A DNA stretch of 64,000 nt, from positions 620,001-684,000 of the forward strand of contig NZ_CP080267.1 of assembly GCF_019431375.1 (NCBI RefSeq), in the 5' to 3' direction. The notes beneath the pieces are model-generated. The model was not told the DNA's origin. It saw nothing but the letters and a program-made list of their open reading frames with translations, and ran no database searches. The translations under genes were made by a program, and so were the position numbers. The DNA comes from Alcanivorax sp. (GTDB lineage: Bacteria > Pseudomonadota > Gammaproteobacteria > Pseudomonadales > Alcanivoracaceae). This document shows positions 16,888 to 25,564 of the stretch, one piece after another (positions within the stretch are counted from its first letter, which is position 1; every line of letters begins with the position of its first letter).

Positions 16888-17313
16888 ATGAAAACGAAAG
16901 GCGCCATGTCGGGGTTTACCCTGCTGGAAATTATGGTGGTTGTGGCCATTATCGGTCTGTTGGCCGCGGTCATCGTCCCCAATGTGATCGGGCAGGGTGA
17001 AGGGGCCAAAGTAGACCTGACCAAGGCCAACATGGGCAAGATTGTCCAGCAGCTGGACCTCTACAAGTTCAATAACGGCAGTTATCCCACCAGTGAAGAA
17101 GGGCTCAATGCATTGGTAGAGCGCCCGGCGTCTGCCCGCAAATGGCCTGACGGCGGTTATCTTTCCAGCGTGCCAGAGGATGCCTGGAATAATGACTATG
17201 TCTATATCAGCCCCGGTGTTGAAGGCCCCTTCGATCTGCTTTCCCTTGGCGCCGATGGCGTAGAGGGTGGTGAAGGCTCCGATGCGGATATCAACTGGCG
17301 CGACATTCAGTAG
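16888..17313 (+). CDS. gspG: Major pseudopilin GspG
   Basis: Major pseudopilin, 141 residues. The prepilin peptidase site lies between Gly and Phe in MSGFTLLEIMVVV, with Glu+5. A hydrophobic helix follows, then the GspG signature SYPTSEEGLNAL and the calcium-loop region near DAWNNDYVYISPG. Cleaved and N-methylated by the PilD/GspO peptidase, which is not encoded in this window. It follows gspF by 8 bases. Confidence 0.95.
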   Translation: MKTKGAMSGFTLLEIMVVVAIIGLLAAVIVPNVIGQGEGAKVDLTKANMGKIVQQLDLYKFNNGSYPTSEEGLNALVERPASARKWPDGGYLSSVPEDAWNNDYVYISPGVEGPFDLLSLGADGVEGGEGSDADINWRDIQ

Positions 17314-17314
17314 C

Positions 17315-17944
17315 ATGCGCCTACGCCCCGTCGCTCAGGCAGGATTCACGCTACTGGAAATCATGGTAGTGGTGATGCTGATGGGGCTGCTAACGGCGGT
17401 GCTGGTATCCCAGGGAAACTGGACCAGCGATGACCGGCAGCTCGAAGAGGAAGCGGCCCGCCTGGAAGATACTCTGGCACTCCTCAATGAGCGCAGTCTG
17501 TTCTCCGGTCAATTGTTGGCGTTGCGCCTGGAAACTACTGGCTGGACCCCTCTCGCCTACGACAGAATCGAAGGTGACTTCCTGCCGGTGGATGACACGG
17601 CGCTGAAAGCCCATCGGCTGCCGCCTTCACTGGAACTGGTTTGGGAACTGGATGACCTGGCCGATGATCAGGCCAGCCTGAGTGATGTGGCCGAAACCCT
17701 GGTTCAGGACGATGTTATGGTCGGCACTGGGGAGGGGCTGCTCGACGGTGAAGAAGGGGATGAATCGGACCAGGATGATGAAGTTTTTCCCCAAGTGTTT
17801 TTCTTTCCCAGTGGCGAGGTCTCGCCGCTGACCCTGACACTTCGCGCCTATGACGATGTGGAAGCCGAGCAACGTTTGCGGGTGTCTGCCCTGGGCCAGT
17901 TCAGTGATCCGGATGCAGAGAGTGATGAGGAGAACGAGCCGTGA
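17315..17944 (+). CDS. gspH: Minor pseudopilin GspH
   Basis: Minor pseudopilin, 209 residues, with peptidase site AQAGFTLLEIMVVVMLMG. The ATG at 17315, one base after the gspG stop, puts the prepilin motif near the N-terminus; the frame is open upstream within gspG. An unusual acidic stretch lies at about 144-157 (DGEEGDESDQDDE), with a second acidic tail (DPDAESDEENEP). Both probably bind cations or form flexible loops; that is inference. The assignment rests on position between gspG and gspI and on the pseudopilin motif. Confidence 0.87.
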   Translation: MRLRPVAQAGFTLLEIMVVVMLMGLLTAVLVSQGNWTSDDRQLEEEAARLEDTLALLNERSLFSGQLLALRLETTGWTPLAYDRIEGDFLPVDDTALKAHRLPPSLELVWELDDLADDQASLSDVAETLVQDDVMVGTGEGLLDGEEGDESDQDDEVFPQVFFFPSGEVSPLTLTLRAYDDVEAEQRLRVSALGQFSDPDAESDEENEP

Positions 17945-18324
17945 GCAGAGTTCAGAGAGGGTTTACCCTGGTGGAGGTGCTGGTCGCGGTGTCCATCCTG
18001 GCGCTGGTCATGGTTACCCTTGGACAGAGCATGGGGGCCACAGCCCGGGCCTATACCAACATCAATGAGACCCATCTGGGGTTCCTGGTAGCGTCTGACA
18101 AGCTGGTGGAGATGCAGGTGTATCAGCAATGGCCTTCCACTGGCACCTCCGACAGCGAAGTTTCTCGCAATGGGCGTGACTGGTGGATTGAAACCAGCGT
18201 TAGCGAAGGTCCTTACCCTGATACCCGGCGTGTAGATATTGAGGTCGGGCCGCTACTGCAGGGCGATGAGAAGGGTGGCATGGCCTACCGTCTGGCAAGT
18301 CTGATCGGCAAGCCTGCCTCATAA
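17941..18324 (+). CDS. gspI: Minor pseudopilin GspI
   Basis: Minor pseudopilin, 127 residues, starting at GTG 17941 in a 4-base GTGA overlap with the gspH stop. Peptidase site QRGFTLVEVLVAVSILAL. Length and the tail pattern (RDWWIETSVSEGPYPDTRRVDIEV) fit GspI, part of the GspI-J-K tip complex. Confidence 0.92.
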   Translation: MSRVQRGFTLVEVLVAVSILALVMVTLGQSMGATARAYTNINETHLGFLVASDKLVEMQVYQQWPSTGTSDSEVSRNGRDWWIETSVSEGPYPDTRRVDIEVGPLLQGDEKGGMAYRLASLIGKPAS

Positions 18325-18959
18325 TGCCAGGGCGCAACACGATCAAGGGATTCACACTGCTGGAGATGGTTGTCACCATCGCCATTTTCGCCTTTATCTA
18401 TGTATGGGTGGCCAGTTTTCTCGGTAGCGCCCTGCAAGGTCGTGAGCAGCTCAACACCAACGCCGGCATCATGGAGCGCAACCAGCGCGCCATTACCTAC
18501 CTGACTCTGGATTTCGAGCAACTGATCAGCCGTCCGGTCAGGGATCCCTACGGGGACCCGCAACCTGCCATTGTTGGCCGTGACAACTATGTGGAATTTA
18601 CCCGCCTGGGCTGGTCCAATCCCTTCGGCCTGCGCCAGCGCAGTGAAATGCAGCGGGTTATCTATGCCCTGGAAGATGGCAAGCTCTATCGTCGTTACTG
18701 GCCGGTACTGGATACCAATGTGGCCACCGAGTATCAACAAGACGTTCTTATCGACAAGGTCGCCCGGTTTACTGTGCGCTATCTGGATCGTACCCCGCAG
18801 GGCGAGTGGCAGTGGCTCGAACTCTGGCCGGATGTGGCGCTGGCAGCGGTGCCTGTCTGGCAGCAGCGGCTACCGAAAAGCATTGAGGTGGAAATTGAGC
18901 TGGAAGATGGCGACATCATTCATCGTTTCTACCGCACGGTGGTGAATCCATGGTCCTGA
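18324..18959 (+). CDS. gspJ: Minor pseudopilin GspJ
   Basis: Minor pseudopilin, 211 residues. Peptidase site IKGFTLLEMVVTIAIFAF. The ATG overlaps the gspI stop by one base (TAATG). The body contains the GspJ-type segment MERNQRAITYLTLDFEQLISRPVRD. It forms the pseudopilus tip with GspI and GspK. Confidence 0.93.
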   Translation: MPGRNTIKGFTLLEMVVTIAIFAFIYVWVASFLGSALQGREQLNTNAGIMERNQRAITYLTLDFEQLISRPVRDPYGDPQPAIVGRDNYVEFTRLGWSNPFGLRQRSEMQRVIYALEDGKLYRRYWPVLDTNVATEYQQDVLIDKVARFTVRYLDRTPQGEWQWLELWPDVALAAVPVWQQRLPKSIEVEIELEDGDIIHRFYRTVVNPWS

Positions 18960-19999
18960 CGGCGAAAGGAAAGCAGCAGGGTGTGGCTTTGATCATCGTG
19001 TTGATGCTGTTCGCGATTCTCACCACCATTACCCTGGAAATCGTTTTCCGCCAGGACCGTTTTCTGACCCGGGCGGACAACCTGCTGCAGTGGGACAAGC
19101 GCTACCAATACGCCATGGCGGCGGAAGTGGTGGCCCAGCAGGGCTTGATTGACGATCTGGATGATGATCGCAATAACAATGCCATGGTGGATGACTGTGT
19201 GGAGGAACAGTGGGCAGTTCAATTGCCTCCCACACCCTATGACGATGCCATGCTCAGTGCCAGCGTTCAGGACCTGCAGGGACGATTTAACCTGAACTGG
19301 CTGATCACTGCTTCCGGTGACCAGTTTGTCCGCAATCCTCGAGCCATCTCACAGCTGACTCGTCTCATCGAGCAGACATTCCCTGGTGAAGCCAATGCCA
19401 GCCGGCTGGCCAATGAAATGGCCGACTGGCTGGATAGCAATAACATTGTTGATAGTGTGGAGGGTGCGGAGGATCCGGAATACCGCAATCGCCGAACACC
19501 CAATATGCCGGCAGCCCATGAGTCCGAGTTGCGGGCATTGCTCAGTTTCCGGGTGGCGGATCAGCCCTCCGAACCCATGGTGTGGGGATTGTTCACGGCC
19601 TTGCCGCTGGGCACTACCTTGAATGTGAACACCGCGCCGCCACAGGTGCTCGATGCCGTGATTGGCGATGTGGCAGGTGCCGCTGCAGTGCAGGCAGTGC
19701 TTGAGGCTCGCCAGGAGAAACCACTCACAGCGATCAGTGAAGTGATGCAGCTTGGCCCGCTCAATGGCCTTTCCGCCGATGAAAAGAACGATCTTGCCAG
19801 TTTATTGGGTGTCAGCAGCGAGTATTTTCAGGTAATGGTAGACGTGGAGGTGGATGGCCAACTCAGTCGCCTGGTAAGTCGGCTCCATCGGGCCAGCGGC
19901 CAGGGGGAAACAACCTCCGTGTTCAGTCGCCAGGTCAGTCCTCTGCTGACGCCACTCGAACCGGCGTGTAATCCCTTCTACAATGGTGACGGTACCTGA
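18950..19999 (+). CDS. gspK: Minor pseudopilin GspK
   Basis: The large minor pseudopilin, 349 residues, with a hydrophobic helix at about 12-30. After the QQG cleavage point the mature sequence starts VALIIVLML, so position 5 is not glutamate. This is the known peculiarity of GspK, which caps the tip. The large globular domain contains DLQGRFNLNWL and the NVNTAPPQVLDA segment, typical of the family. Starts inside the end of gspJ (10-base overlap). Confidence 0.94.
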   Translation: MVLTAKGKQQGVALIIVLMLFAILTTITLEIVFRQDRFLTRADNLLQWDKRYQYAMAAEVVAQQGLIDDLDDDRNNNAMVDDCVEEQWAVQLPPTPYDDAMLSASVQDLQGRFNLNWLITASGDQFVRNPRAISQLTRLIEQTFPGEANASRLANEMADWLDSNNIVDSVEGAEDPEYRNRRTPNMPAAHESELRALLSFRVADQPSEPMVWGLFTALPLGTTLNVNTAPPQVLDAVIGDVAGAAAVQAVLEARQEKPLTAISEVMQLGPLNGLSADEKNDLASLLGVSSEYFQVMVDVEVDGQLSRLVSRLHRASGQGETTSVFSRQVSPLLTPLEPACNPFYNGDGT

Positions 20000-20047
20000 C
20001 AAAAGCCAGATGTAGCCCCGCAATTGTGTGGCACATGCTGAAGAATA

Positions 20048-21205
20048 ATGATGGAAGGACGAATTAGCGTGGCAGATGCTCCCTTGATTTACCTTGCCGG
20101 TGCCGGTGAAACCCAATGGCAGCTGGACAGTCCGGTGCTGTACCAGTCCCGCAACGGTGAAACCGTGCAATGGCTAGCGCTGGGTGAGGCGCTGGCTGCC
20201 TGTCAGGGCAGCAAAGTCGCTGTTGTTGTCAGTGTCTCCTGTGCAAGGCTGACCCATGTCACTCTCAGCCGCAAACAGGCGCGCCACCTCCAGCGCGTGC
20301 TTCCTTATTTGCTGGAAGAGCAACTGCTCGATAATCCGGATGACCTCTGGTTTGTTTCCCGCAAGGGGAATGGCGACGACTATCAGGTGTCGGCGGTGCG
20401 ACGCGAACTGATCACCAGCCTGAAGCAATGGGCGGGGGAGGCCGGTGCCCAGCTGGCCTCGTTACAGGTCGATGCGGACTGCCTGCAGGCCATGCTGCCG
20501 TTAACTGCAGACCTGGGGAATGACCAGCAACTGTTGTTAATTGATCGGGAGCAGGGTCTGGTCATCGACGAAGACCAGCAGGAAGCGTTTGCCCCCCTGT
20601 TGGGTGACAGCCTGGATCAGGCCCGTGATGTCGACCTGCAAACCCTGTTTGCCGACCTGCGCCATCGCCATGGCCAGGAGCTGCTTACCGGTCCCTATAT
20701 GCCGCGCCAGACCCGCAGGGAAAGTGCGCTGCTTGGCCCCTGGCGTCCGGTTGCCTATCTGGCCGCGGCCGTGTTCCTGGTTGCTGTCGTGGCTGTCTGG
20801 GTCCAGCAATGGCGTTACCAGCAGGCGGCGGATGCCGCCCTGGCGCAAGCCAAGGACCGTTATGAGCAGCTGTTCCCCGGTGACAAGGCAACTTCCGCCC
20901 TGAATCGTCAGTTTCAGGGGCGCCTGGCGCGTCTTGGGGGTGGCAGCGATGGCGGTGGTGCCGCTTTTTTCCCGCTGCTTGCACCAGTGGCCAAGGTGCT
21001 CAAGGAGATGAAGGTAGAGCCCAAACGGCTCCAGTATGACCAACGCCAGAATGTGTTACTGGTGGATGTTGGTGCCAAAGACTATGCCCAGCTCGAAGCG
21101 CTGCAGAACGCCATAAGAAAGCAGGGGGGTAATGCCTCCATTGCCAACTACCGCAACGGCGCCCAGGGCGTCAGTGCCCGCATCAAGGTGGAGCAGCCAG
21201 GATGA
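20048..21205 (+). CDS. gspL: Type II secretion protein GspL
   Basis: Bitopic inner-membrane protein linking GspE to the periplasmic parts. The 385 residues comprise a cytoplasmic actin-like domain (about 1-235), one membrane helix (about 239-257, PVAYLAAAVFLVAVVAVWV) and a periplasmic ferredoxin-like domain. The start is uncertain. The ATG at 20048 has a weak ribosome site, while the in-frame GTG at 20069 sits about 9 bases after AAGGA and may be the real start. gspM overlaps its end by 4 bases. Confidence 0.9.
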   Translation: MMEGRISVADAPLIYLAGAGETQWQLDSPVLYQSRNGETVQWLALGEALAACQGSKVAVVVSVSCARLTHVTLSRKQARHLQRVLPYLLEEQLLDNPDDLWFVSRKGNGDDYQVSAVRRELITSLKQWAGEAGAQLASLQVDADCLQAMLPLTADLGNDQQLLLIDREQGLVIDEDQQEAFAPLLGDSLDQARDVDLQTLFADLRHRHGQELLTGPYMPRQTRRESALLGPWRPVAYLAAAVFLVAVVAVWVQQWRYQQAADAALAQAKDRYEQLFPGDKATSALNRQFQGRLARLGGGSDGGGAAFFPLLAPVAKVLKEMKVEPKRLQYDQRQNVLLVDVGAKDYAQLEALQNAIRKQGGNASIANYRNGAQGVSARIKVEQPG

Positions 21206-21717
21206 CATCTGTTGAATTGAAGAAACTGGCGAATGAGCGCTGGTCCCAGCTGCAACAGTGGTATGCCAGTCGCGAGGCCCGTGAGCAGATGGTGCTCAAG
21301 GTGCTCGTCGGGGTGGCTGTTTTCGTGGTGTTGTACTGGCTGATCTGGGCGCCATCCTTGGCGGCCAGGGATCAGGCTCGCCAGCAGTACGTGGCCAATA
21401 TGCAGACGCTGGAATGGATCGAGGCAAACAGTGGCGCAGTGCAGGCGGCTCGCGCGGGAAGCAAAAACAGTAGCCGTTTGCCAGAGAACTGGGTGAGCGA
21501 CGTTAGCCGCACTGCAGATGACTTCGGGCTTACCCTGAAAGGGTTTTCCCCGGATGGCAATCGTTCTGTGCGTATTCAGCTGGAGGATCAGCCCGCCGCC
21601 CAGATCGTGCTCTGGCTGCAGTCCCTGCAAGAAAAAGGGGTGCAGTTGGGGAATCTGGAAATGACGCCGGGTGGCAAATCCGGTACTGCCACTGTTCGGG
21701 CTACTCTGCAGCAATAA
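21202..21717 (+). CDS. gspM: Type II secretion protein GspM
   Basis: A 171-residue bitopic protein: short cytoplasmic helix, one membrane segment (about 33-52, VLVGVAVFVVLYWLIWAP), then a periplasmic coil and a ferredoxin-like domain. This is the GspM pattern, and the gene overlaps gspL by an ATGA. It pairs with GspL to hold the platform. Low sequence conservation is usual in this family, so position is the main support. Confidence 0.9.
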   Translation: MTSVELKKLANERWSQLQQWYASREAREQMVLKVLVGVAVFVVLYWLIWAPSLAARDQARQQYVANMQTLEWIEANSGAVQAARAGSKNSSRLPENWVSDVSRTADDFGLTLKGFSPDGNRSVRIQLEDQPAAQIVLWLQSLQEKGVQLGNLEMTPGGKSGTATVRATLQQ

Positions 21718-21718
21718 T

Positions 21719-22984
21719 ATGACGCTTCGCCTCATCCTGGCTTTCACCATACTGGCTTTCACCGCAGCGGCGGAGGCCGAATGCCGCTTCGATCCCCTGG
21801 ATAGAGGCCGCGTTGTGAAAATTTCTGGCGCCCAACTTCCAGCGGCTTCTGCTATGCCTCTGTCTGACCTGTCGGTAATGCGGGTAGAGAAAGGCCGGTT
21901 TGTCCCTGTGGCCTATCAGTTTGATGAAATGGACCAGAAAGGCATGGTCTGGTTTGAAGGCTCCGGCTTTGAGCTGGCCGGTTTGCCTGGCCAGCTGGAT
22001 GCGGGTGATCAACTGCTGATGATGCTCACTGATGCCGGGCCGCGGGCGCCAGAGGGGTTCAAGCCGGATCAGGGTGAGGTGGTTGCCGGGCTGACAGTTG
22101 CAGACGATTGCCATTTCTATCTGGTGCGGGGCAATGATGCACGCAGCGACAATTACTATGTAGCTCACGACATCGCCAGTGGTGAGACCCGCACGGCACT
22201 TTATCAGCTGCATGTGGATCCGGATAATGAGCTGAACTGGCACTATCTTGGCTACCGTGGCTACCAGGGTGAGGGCTCTATTATCGACACTCTGAAGATG
22301 CGCATGAGTGCTGGTGTGCTGTCTCGGTTTACCCGTATGACTCTGGATAACCACAATCTCAGGCCAAAGCGCGTGGGCTTTTCTGTGGGGCCGATTCGTT
22401 CAGTCATGCATTTACGCACCCGGGTGGTGCTCGCCGGCATTCCTGTAATGACCATTCAGGTTCAGGCCATGCGTTATGCTTCTCATTACGAGGCCCATAC
22501 TTACGCTAAAATCCCTGACCTCTATCGGGCCACCCTGAAAGAGCCTGAGGTTTCGGTGACTGTGGATGGTAACGACCAGTCAGGAGCGGCTGTTTATACG
22601 TCAAATTTCGTCGATAACCCGGTGATCGTTGACGGCAAGGCAGATGATCAGGCGTTTGCGAACCAGACATTACCCATGGACGCCAACTGGATCCTGTTCG
22701 ACAGCAAACGGGATTTTGCCTTGCTCACCCACCTGACAGTACCAGAAGTACTGATGGACACCCCATTGGCACTGATCTATCAGGATGATGCTTCACTGGC
22801 CGTTGAGCCGGAACAGTTTCCGGGTCAGCTGCCTAACCTGGGTTATTCTCTGCATGGCTGGCCACAGCCGGAAGAGTTGCGGTTTACCGTGAGTCTTTAT
22901 TTTGAAGATGGGCTGAAAGGACATGCCGCGGATCAATTCGCGCGCCAGCGCTCCGCCGAGGTGGCGGTGCAAGTCAGCGAGTAA
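21719..22984 (+). CDS. Unrecognised exported protein ending the gsp operon
   Basis: A 421-residue protein I do not recognise. It has a clean signal peptide (about 1-20, LAFTILAFTAAAEA before EC), then a soluble, mostly beta-rich body with no membrane helix or lipobox. Recurrent aromatic/acidic segments (QFDEMDQKGMVWFEG, NWHYLGYRGYQGEGS) and two cysteines near the N-terminal half stand out. The ATG at 21719 begins two bases after the gspM stop, so it is surely in the operon, in the place often held by gspN. It is nearly twice the usual GspN length and lacks the GspN membrane anchor. It could be a secretion accessory factor or a periplasmic protein carried along. Confidence 0.8.
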   Translation: MTLRLILAFTILAFTAAAEAECRFDPLDRGRVVKISGAQLPAASAMPLSDLSVMRVEKGRFVPVAYQFDEMDQKGMVWFEGSGFELAGLPGQLDAGDQLLMMLTDAGPRAPEGFKPDQGEVVAGLTVADDCHFYLVRGNDARSDNYYVAHDIASGETRTALYQLHVDPDNELNWHYLGYRGYQGEGSIIDTLKMRMSAGVLSRFTRMTLDNHNLRPKRVGFSVGPIRSVMHLRTRVVLAGIPVMTIQVQAMRYASHYEAHTYAKIPDLYRATLKEPEVSVTVDGNDQSGAAVYTSNFVDNPVIVDGKADDQAFANQTLPMDANWILFDSKRDFALLTHLTVPEVLMDTPLALIYQDDASLAVEPEQFPGQLPNLGYSLHGWPQPEELRFTVSLYFEDGLKGHAADQFARQRSAEVAVQVSE

Positions 22985-23003
22985 TCAAATTATCACCACC
23001 GAG

Positions 23004-23048
23004 ATCACAGAGACACAGAGAAGCCTCTTACTCAGTGATCTCTGTGAT
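23004..23048. repeat. Inverted repeat between convergent genes
   Basis: ATCACAGAGA (23004-23013) is exactly complementary to TCTCTGTGAT (23039-23048). It resembles the 'cacagagacacagag' type of dispersed intergenic repeat seen in many proteobacterial genomes. It lies between the convergent ends of the gsp operon and the hydrolase gene and may also act as a terminator hairpin. Confidence 0.5.
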
Positions 23049-23072
23049 GATGGCGGTTACGTAATGTCCGCT

Positions 23073-24758
23073 TCAGAAAGGCCGCTCCGGAACCAGTGAA
23101 ATGGCTTCTTCTCGGGTAAGGGGCAACCATACATCGCCCTTGACCGTGGCGTTTCTGGCCAGGAAGGCAGAGTTCAGGGGAAACTGGGCCGTAAAGCCGT
23201 AAATCACCAGACCGACACGATCGCCATCTTCTAGTGGCTGGCTTACCGCAGGTAATTCCATATCGTGGATACCCTTTTCCGGCAGCGGTGTCAGTTGTTC
23301 GCTGGCAACGTGTACACGGCGACGATTGGCGTGCTGAATGCCCACTCCTACAAAGACAGGCATGCTCTTGCCACCGGAGGTGCCGGCCAGTCTCAGATCG
23401 ATACGAGGCTTGCCTAGTAAGACCTCATCATCGCCACGGGCCACATAGAGCGGAACGAACTTTGGTCGTCCGAAACCGCCATTGGGTTTTAGTTCGCGCA
23501 GATCTGCACCGGGCCACATGGCGCGGAACATGTCTCCACCGACATCAAAACCCGCCATTAGCCACTCAAAGGCTCCGGCCAAGGGGATGGTCACGCGGGT
23601 AGGAGAGAGGGCATAGCGGCTGCCGCCGTCAATGATGCCGCTGTCTTCCACGGCAATCCCGCGGTCACTGGTGACATTGATGCAGTACTGCGGCACGGCA
23701 GGCTTTTCCCCGCGCAGCTTCTCGTCCCACCAACTGATGATGGTATCAACGGTGGTCTCGCTGTAGTCACCGCAGTGAACCATGTCGTCGGTTTGGTAAA
23801 AGGGCAGCCAGCCACGCCATTTCTGGATCGGCCAGGGCATTACATGGCCGCTTTCCATGCCAATAATGCGGGCGTCACGCCCTTGTGCTTGCCAGCATTC
23901 ATAATTCATTTCTGCTTGCTGGAAGGGGAAAAGGCTGTCGCTGAAGCCCTGGATAAAGAGCGCATCCGCATGGGGAGTTTTGCCCTGATCGCAGAAACTG
24001 GCGGCGCTGCGTTGGTACATCAATTCCTGCATGTCACGACTGACGGTGCCGTCGAAAGCACTGCGCCAGGGGTCGGCAAACATCTCACCGATATCAAAAC
24101 CGCTATTGATTCCCCCAAAGCCAAGTAATACCGCTCCCCAGGCAGTGCGAAATTCTCCATTCGGAGCGATACTGTTCATGTCATACCAGCCGGTAAGAGG
24201 TACCAGGGCTTTCAGTCGAGGTTCGGTAAATGCTGCCAGTGTCTGCAGGCCGGCACCGTAGGATTCGCCGATCATGCCGATAGCGGGGCTGCCGTCTTCC
24301 AGGCGTTTAACGCCCGGCAGATGGGACAGGGACCAGTCAATCACCTGGCTCAGGTCCGCCACTTCATAATCCGGGTCCATCATATGCACTCGGCCATCGG
24401 ACTGGCCCCAGCCACGCTGGTCATAGAAAACCACCCAGTAGCCGGCTTTCCAGGCGGCAATAGCGGCTTCACCGGTGAGAATTGCCTTGCCGTACACTGA
24501 CAGCGGCCGCTTGGCTCGGAAGCCACCAAAGCCATGGGTGGCAATCACCAAGGGCGCGCTCTGGCCGCTTTGCAGCTCTGGCTGGTACACAGTGGCTGCC
24601 AGGTTCTTGCCATCCCGGGTGGGGATGCGAACCTGATAATAATCGGCTTCCAGGGCCTGCCTGGCAAAACGATCATTGGTGGTGGGAAGTGTGGTGGTAC
24701 AGCCGGTAATGGCGATGGCGCCCAAAAAAAAGGCTATCGACATGAAGAGCGGTCGCAT
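23073..24758 (-). CDS. CocE/NonD family alpha/beta hydrolase, lipoprotein
   Basis: A 561-residue X-Pro dipeptidyl-peptidase (S15)/CocE-like hydrolase. The signal peptide ends in the lipobox ITGC, with lipidated Cys20, so it is a membrane-anchored lipoprotein. The nucleophile is Ser166 in GESYG, preceded by the oxyanion region ATHGFGG and by YDQRGWGQSDG. A C-terminal beta-sandwich of the CocE type follows. The substrate is unknown: esters, acyl amides and peptides are all possible. Transcribed divergently from a Lit-like lipoprotein acyl-transfer protein 47 bases away, a possibly meaningful pairing. Confidence 0.85.
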   Translation of the reverse strand: MRPLFMSIAFFLGAIAITGCTTTLPTTNDRFARQALEADYYQVRIPTRDGKNLAATVYQPELQSGQSAPLVIATHGFGGFRAKRPLSVYGKAILTGEAAIAAWKAGYWVVFYDQRGWGQSDGRVHMMDPDYEVADLSQVIDWSLSHLPGVKRLEDGSPAIGMIGESYGAGLQTLAAFTEPRLKALVPLTGWYDMNSIAPNGEFRTAWGAVLLGFGGINSGFDIGEMFADPWRSAFDGTVSRDMQELMYQRSAASFCDQGKTPHADALFIQGFSDSLFPFQQAEMNYECWQAQGRDARIIGMESGHVMPWPIQKWRGWLPFYQTDDMVHCGDYSETTVDTIISWWDEKLRGEKPAVPQYCINVTSDRGIAVEDSGIIDGGSRYALSPTRVTIPLAGAFEWLMAGFDVGGDMFRAMWPGADLRELKPNGGFGRPKFVPLYVARGDDEVLLGKPRIDLRLAGTSGGKSMPVFVGVGIQHANRRRVHVASEQLTPLPEKGIHDMELPAVSQPLEDGDRVGLVIYGFTAQFPLNSAFLARNATVKGDVWLPLTREEAISLVPERPF

Positions 24759-24805
24759 GGCGCTACGTCCTCTGTTTATTATTCTGGTTTATCTTGTGGG
24801 GTACT

Positions 24806-25564
24806 ATGAAAAAAACAGTACAAAAATGCCCGATCGCTGCCACTTTAGTTTGGTTCTTCTACGCTGTCACGGCTGTATTGCTTTCCGTGCTGATCAGTTG
24901 GGCGCTGTACAGCCAGGCCAATTATGGGTATGGCTTCTGGTATCAGCAGCTTGATATCGGTGCGCATATAGAAGAGTACGGTCCGCAGAATCGTTTCCGT
25001 TACGGTTTTGAGCAATTGCCGAGCGAGCAACACCATCGGGCATTCGAGCAAATCCGGGATGCCGTTCACCAGCAGGGGGAAGGTCTGGCGGATATTCATT
25101 ACACGCTACCGGGCAGGGCACCGATACCGCTGCTGCACGAAGCGGAGGTCCGTCATTTGCAGGATGTGGCAGATCTGATTGATGCCGGGCGCTGGCTGAT
25201 GCTGGCCCTGGCGTTGCTATGGCTCCCGCTGGCCCTGTTGTGTATCCGCCTGGGGATACCGCCCATGCGGCGACGCATGGGGATAACTGTTTTCGGGGTA
25301 GGGGCTGTGATAGCGTGGTTAGTCATTGCCGGGCCGACTCAGGTTTTCTATCAGTTCCACTTGTGGCTGTTTCCTGCCGAAAATGCGTGGTTTTTTTACT
25401 GGCAGGATTCGCTGATGAGTACCCTGATGAAAGCACCGGTTCTGTTCGGGGGAATTGCCGCGGCAATCGCTATTGGGGCGCTGTTGCTGATACCAGTTCT
25501 GTACTGGTTAGGGCTGCGGCTGTCGAAAAACATCGTCAAACAAGAATCAGGTCATGGGCATTGA
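24806..25564 (+). CDS. DUF1461 / Lit-like membrane protein
   Basis: A 252-residue inner-membrane protein with four hydrophobic helices (about 14-34, 131-149, 158-176 and 210-238) and a large extracytoplasmic loop after the first. It carries the two conserved motifs of the DUF1461/TIGR01906 family, LHEAEVRHLQDV (His117) and FYQFHLWLFP (His185). Those histidines correspond to the catalytic pair of Lit, the lipoprotein intramolecular transacylase of Firmicutes, as I recall that family. Transacylase activity in this Gram-negative is untested. ATG 24806 is preferred over TTG 24794 because of a GGGG ribosome site. It overlaps the next gene by 11 bases. Confidence 0.8.
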   Translation: MKKTVQKCPIAATLVWFFYAVTAVLLSVLISWALYSQANYGYGFWYQQLDIGAHIEEYGPQNRFRYGFEQLPSEQHHRAFEQIRDAVHQQGEGLADIHYTLPGRAPIPLLHEAEVRHLQDVADLIDAGRWLMLALALLWLPLALLCIRLGIPPMRRRMGITVFGVGAVIAWLVIAGPTQVFYQFHLWLFPAENAWFFYWQDSLMSTLMKAPVLFGGIAAAIAIGALLLIPVLYWLGLRLSKNIVKQESGHGH

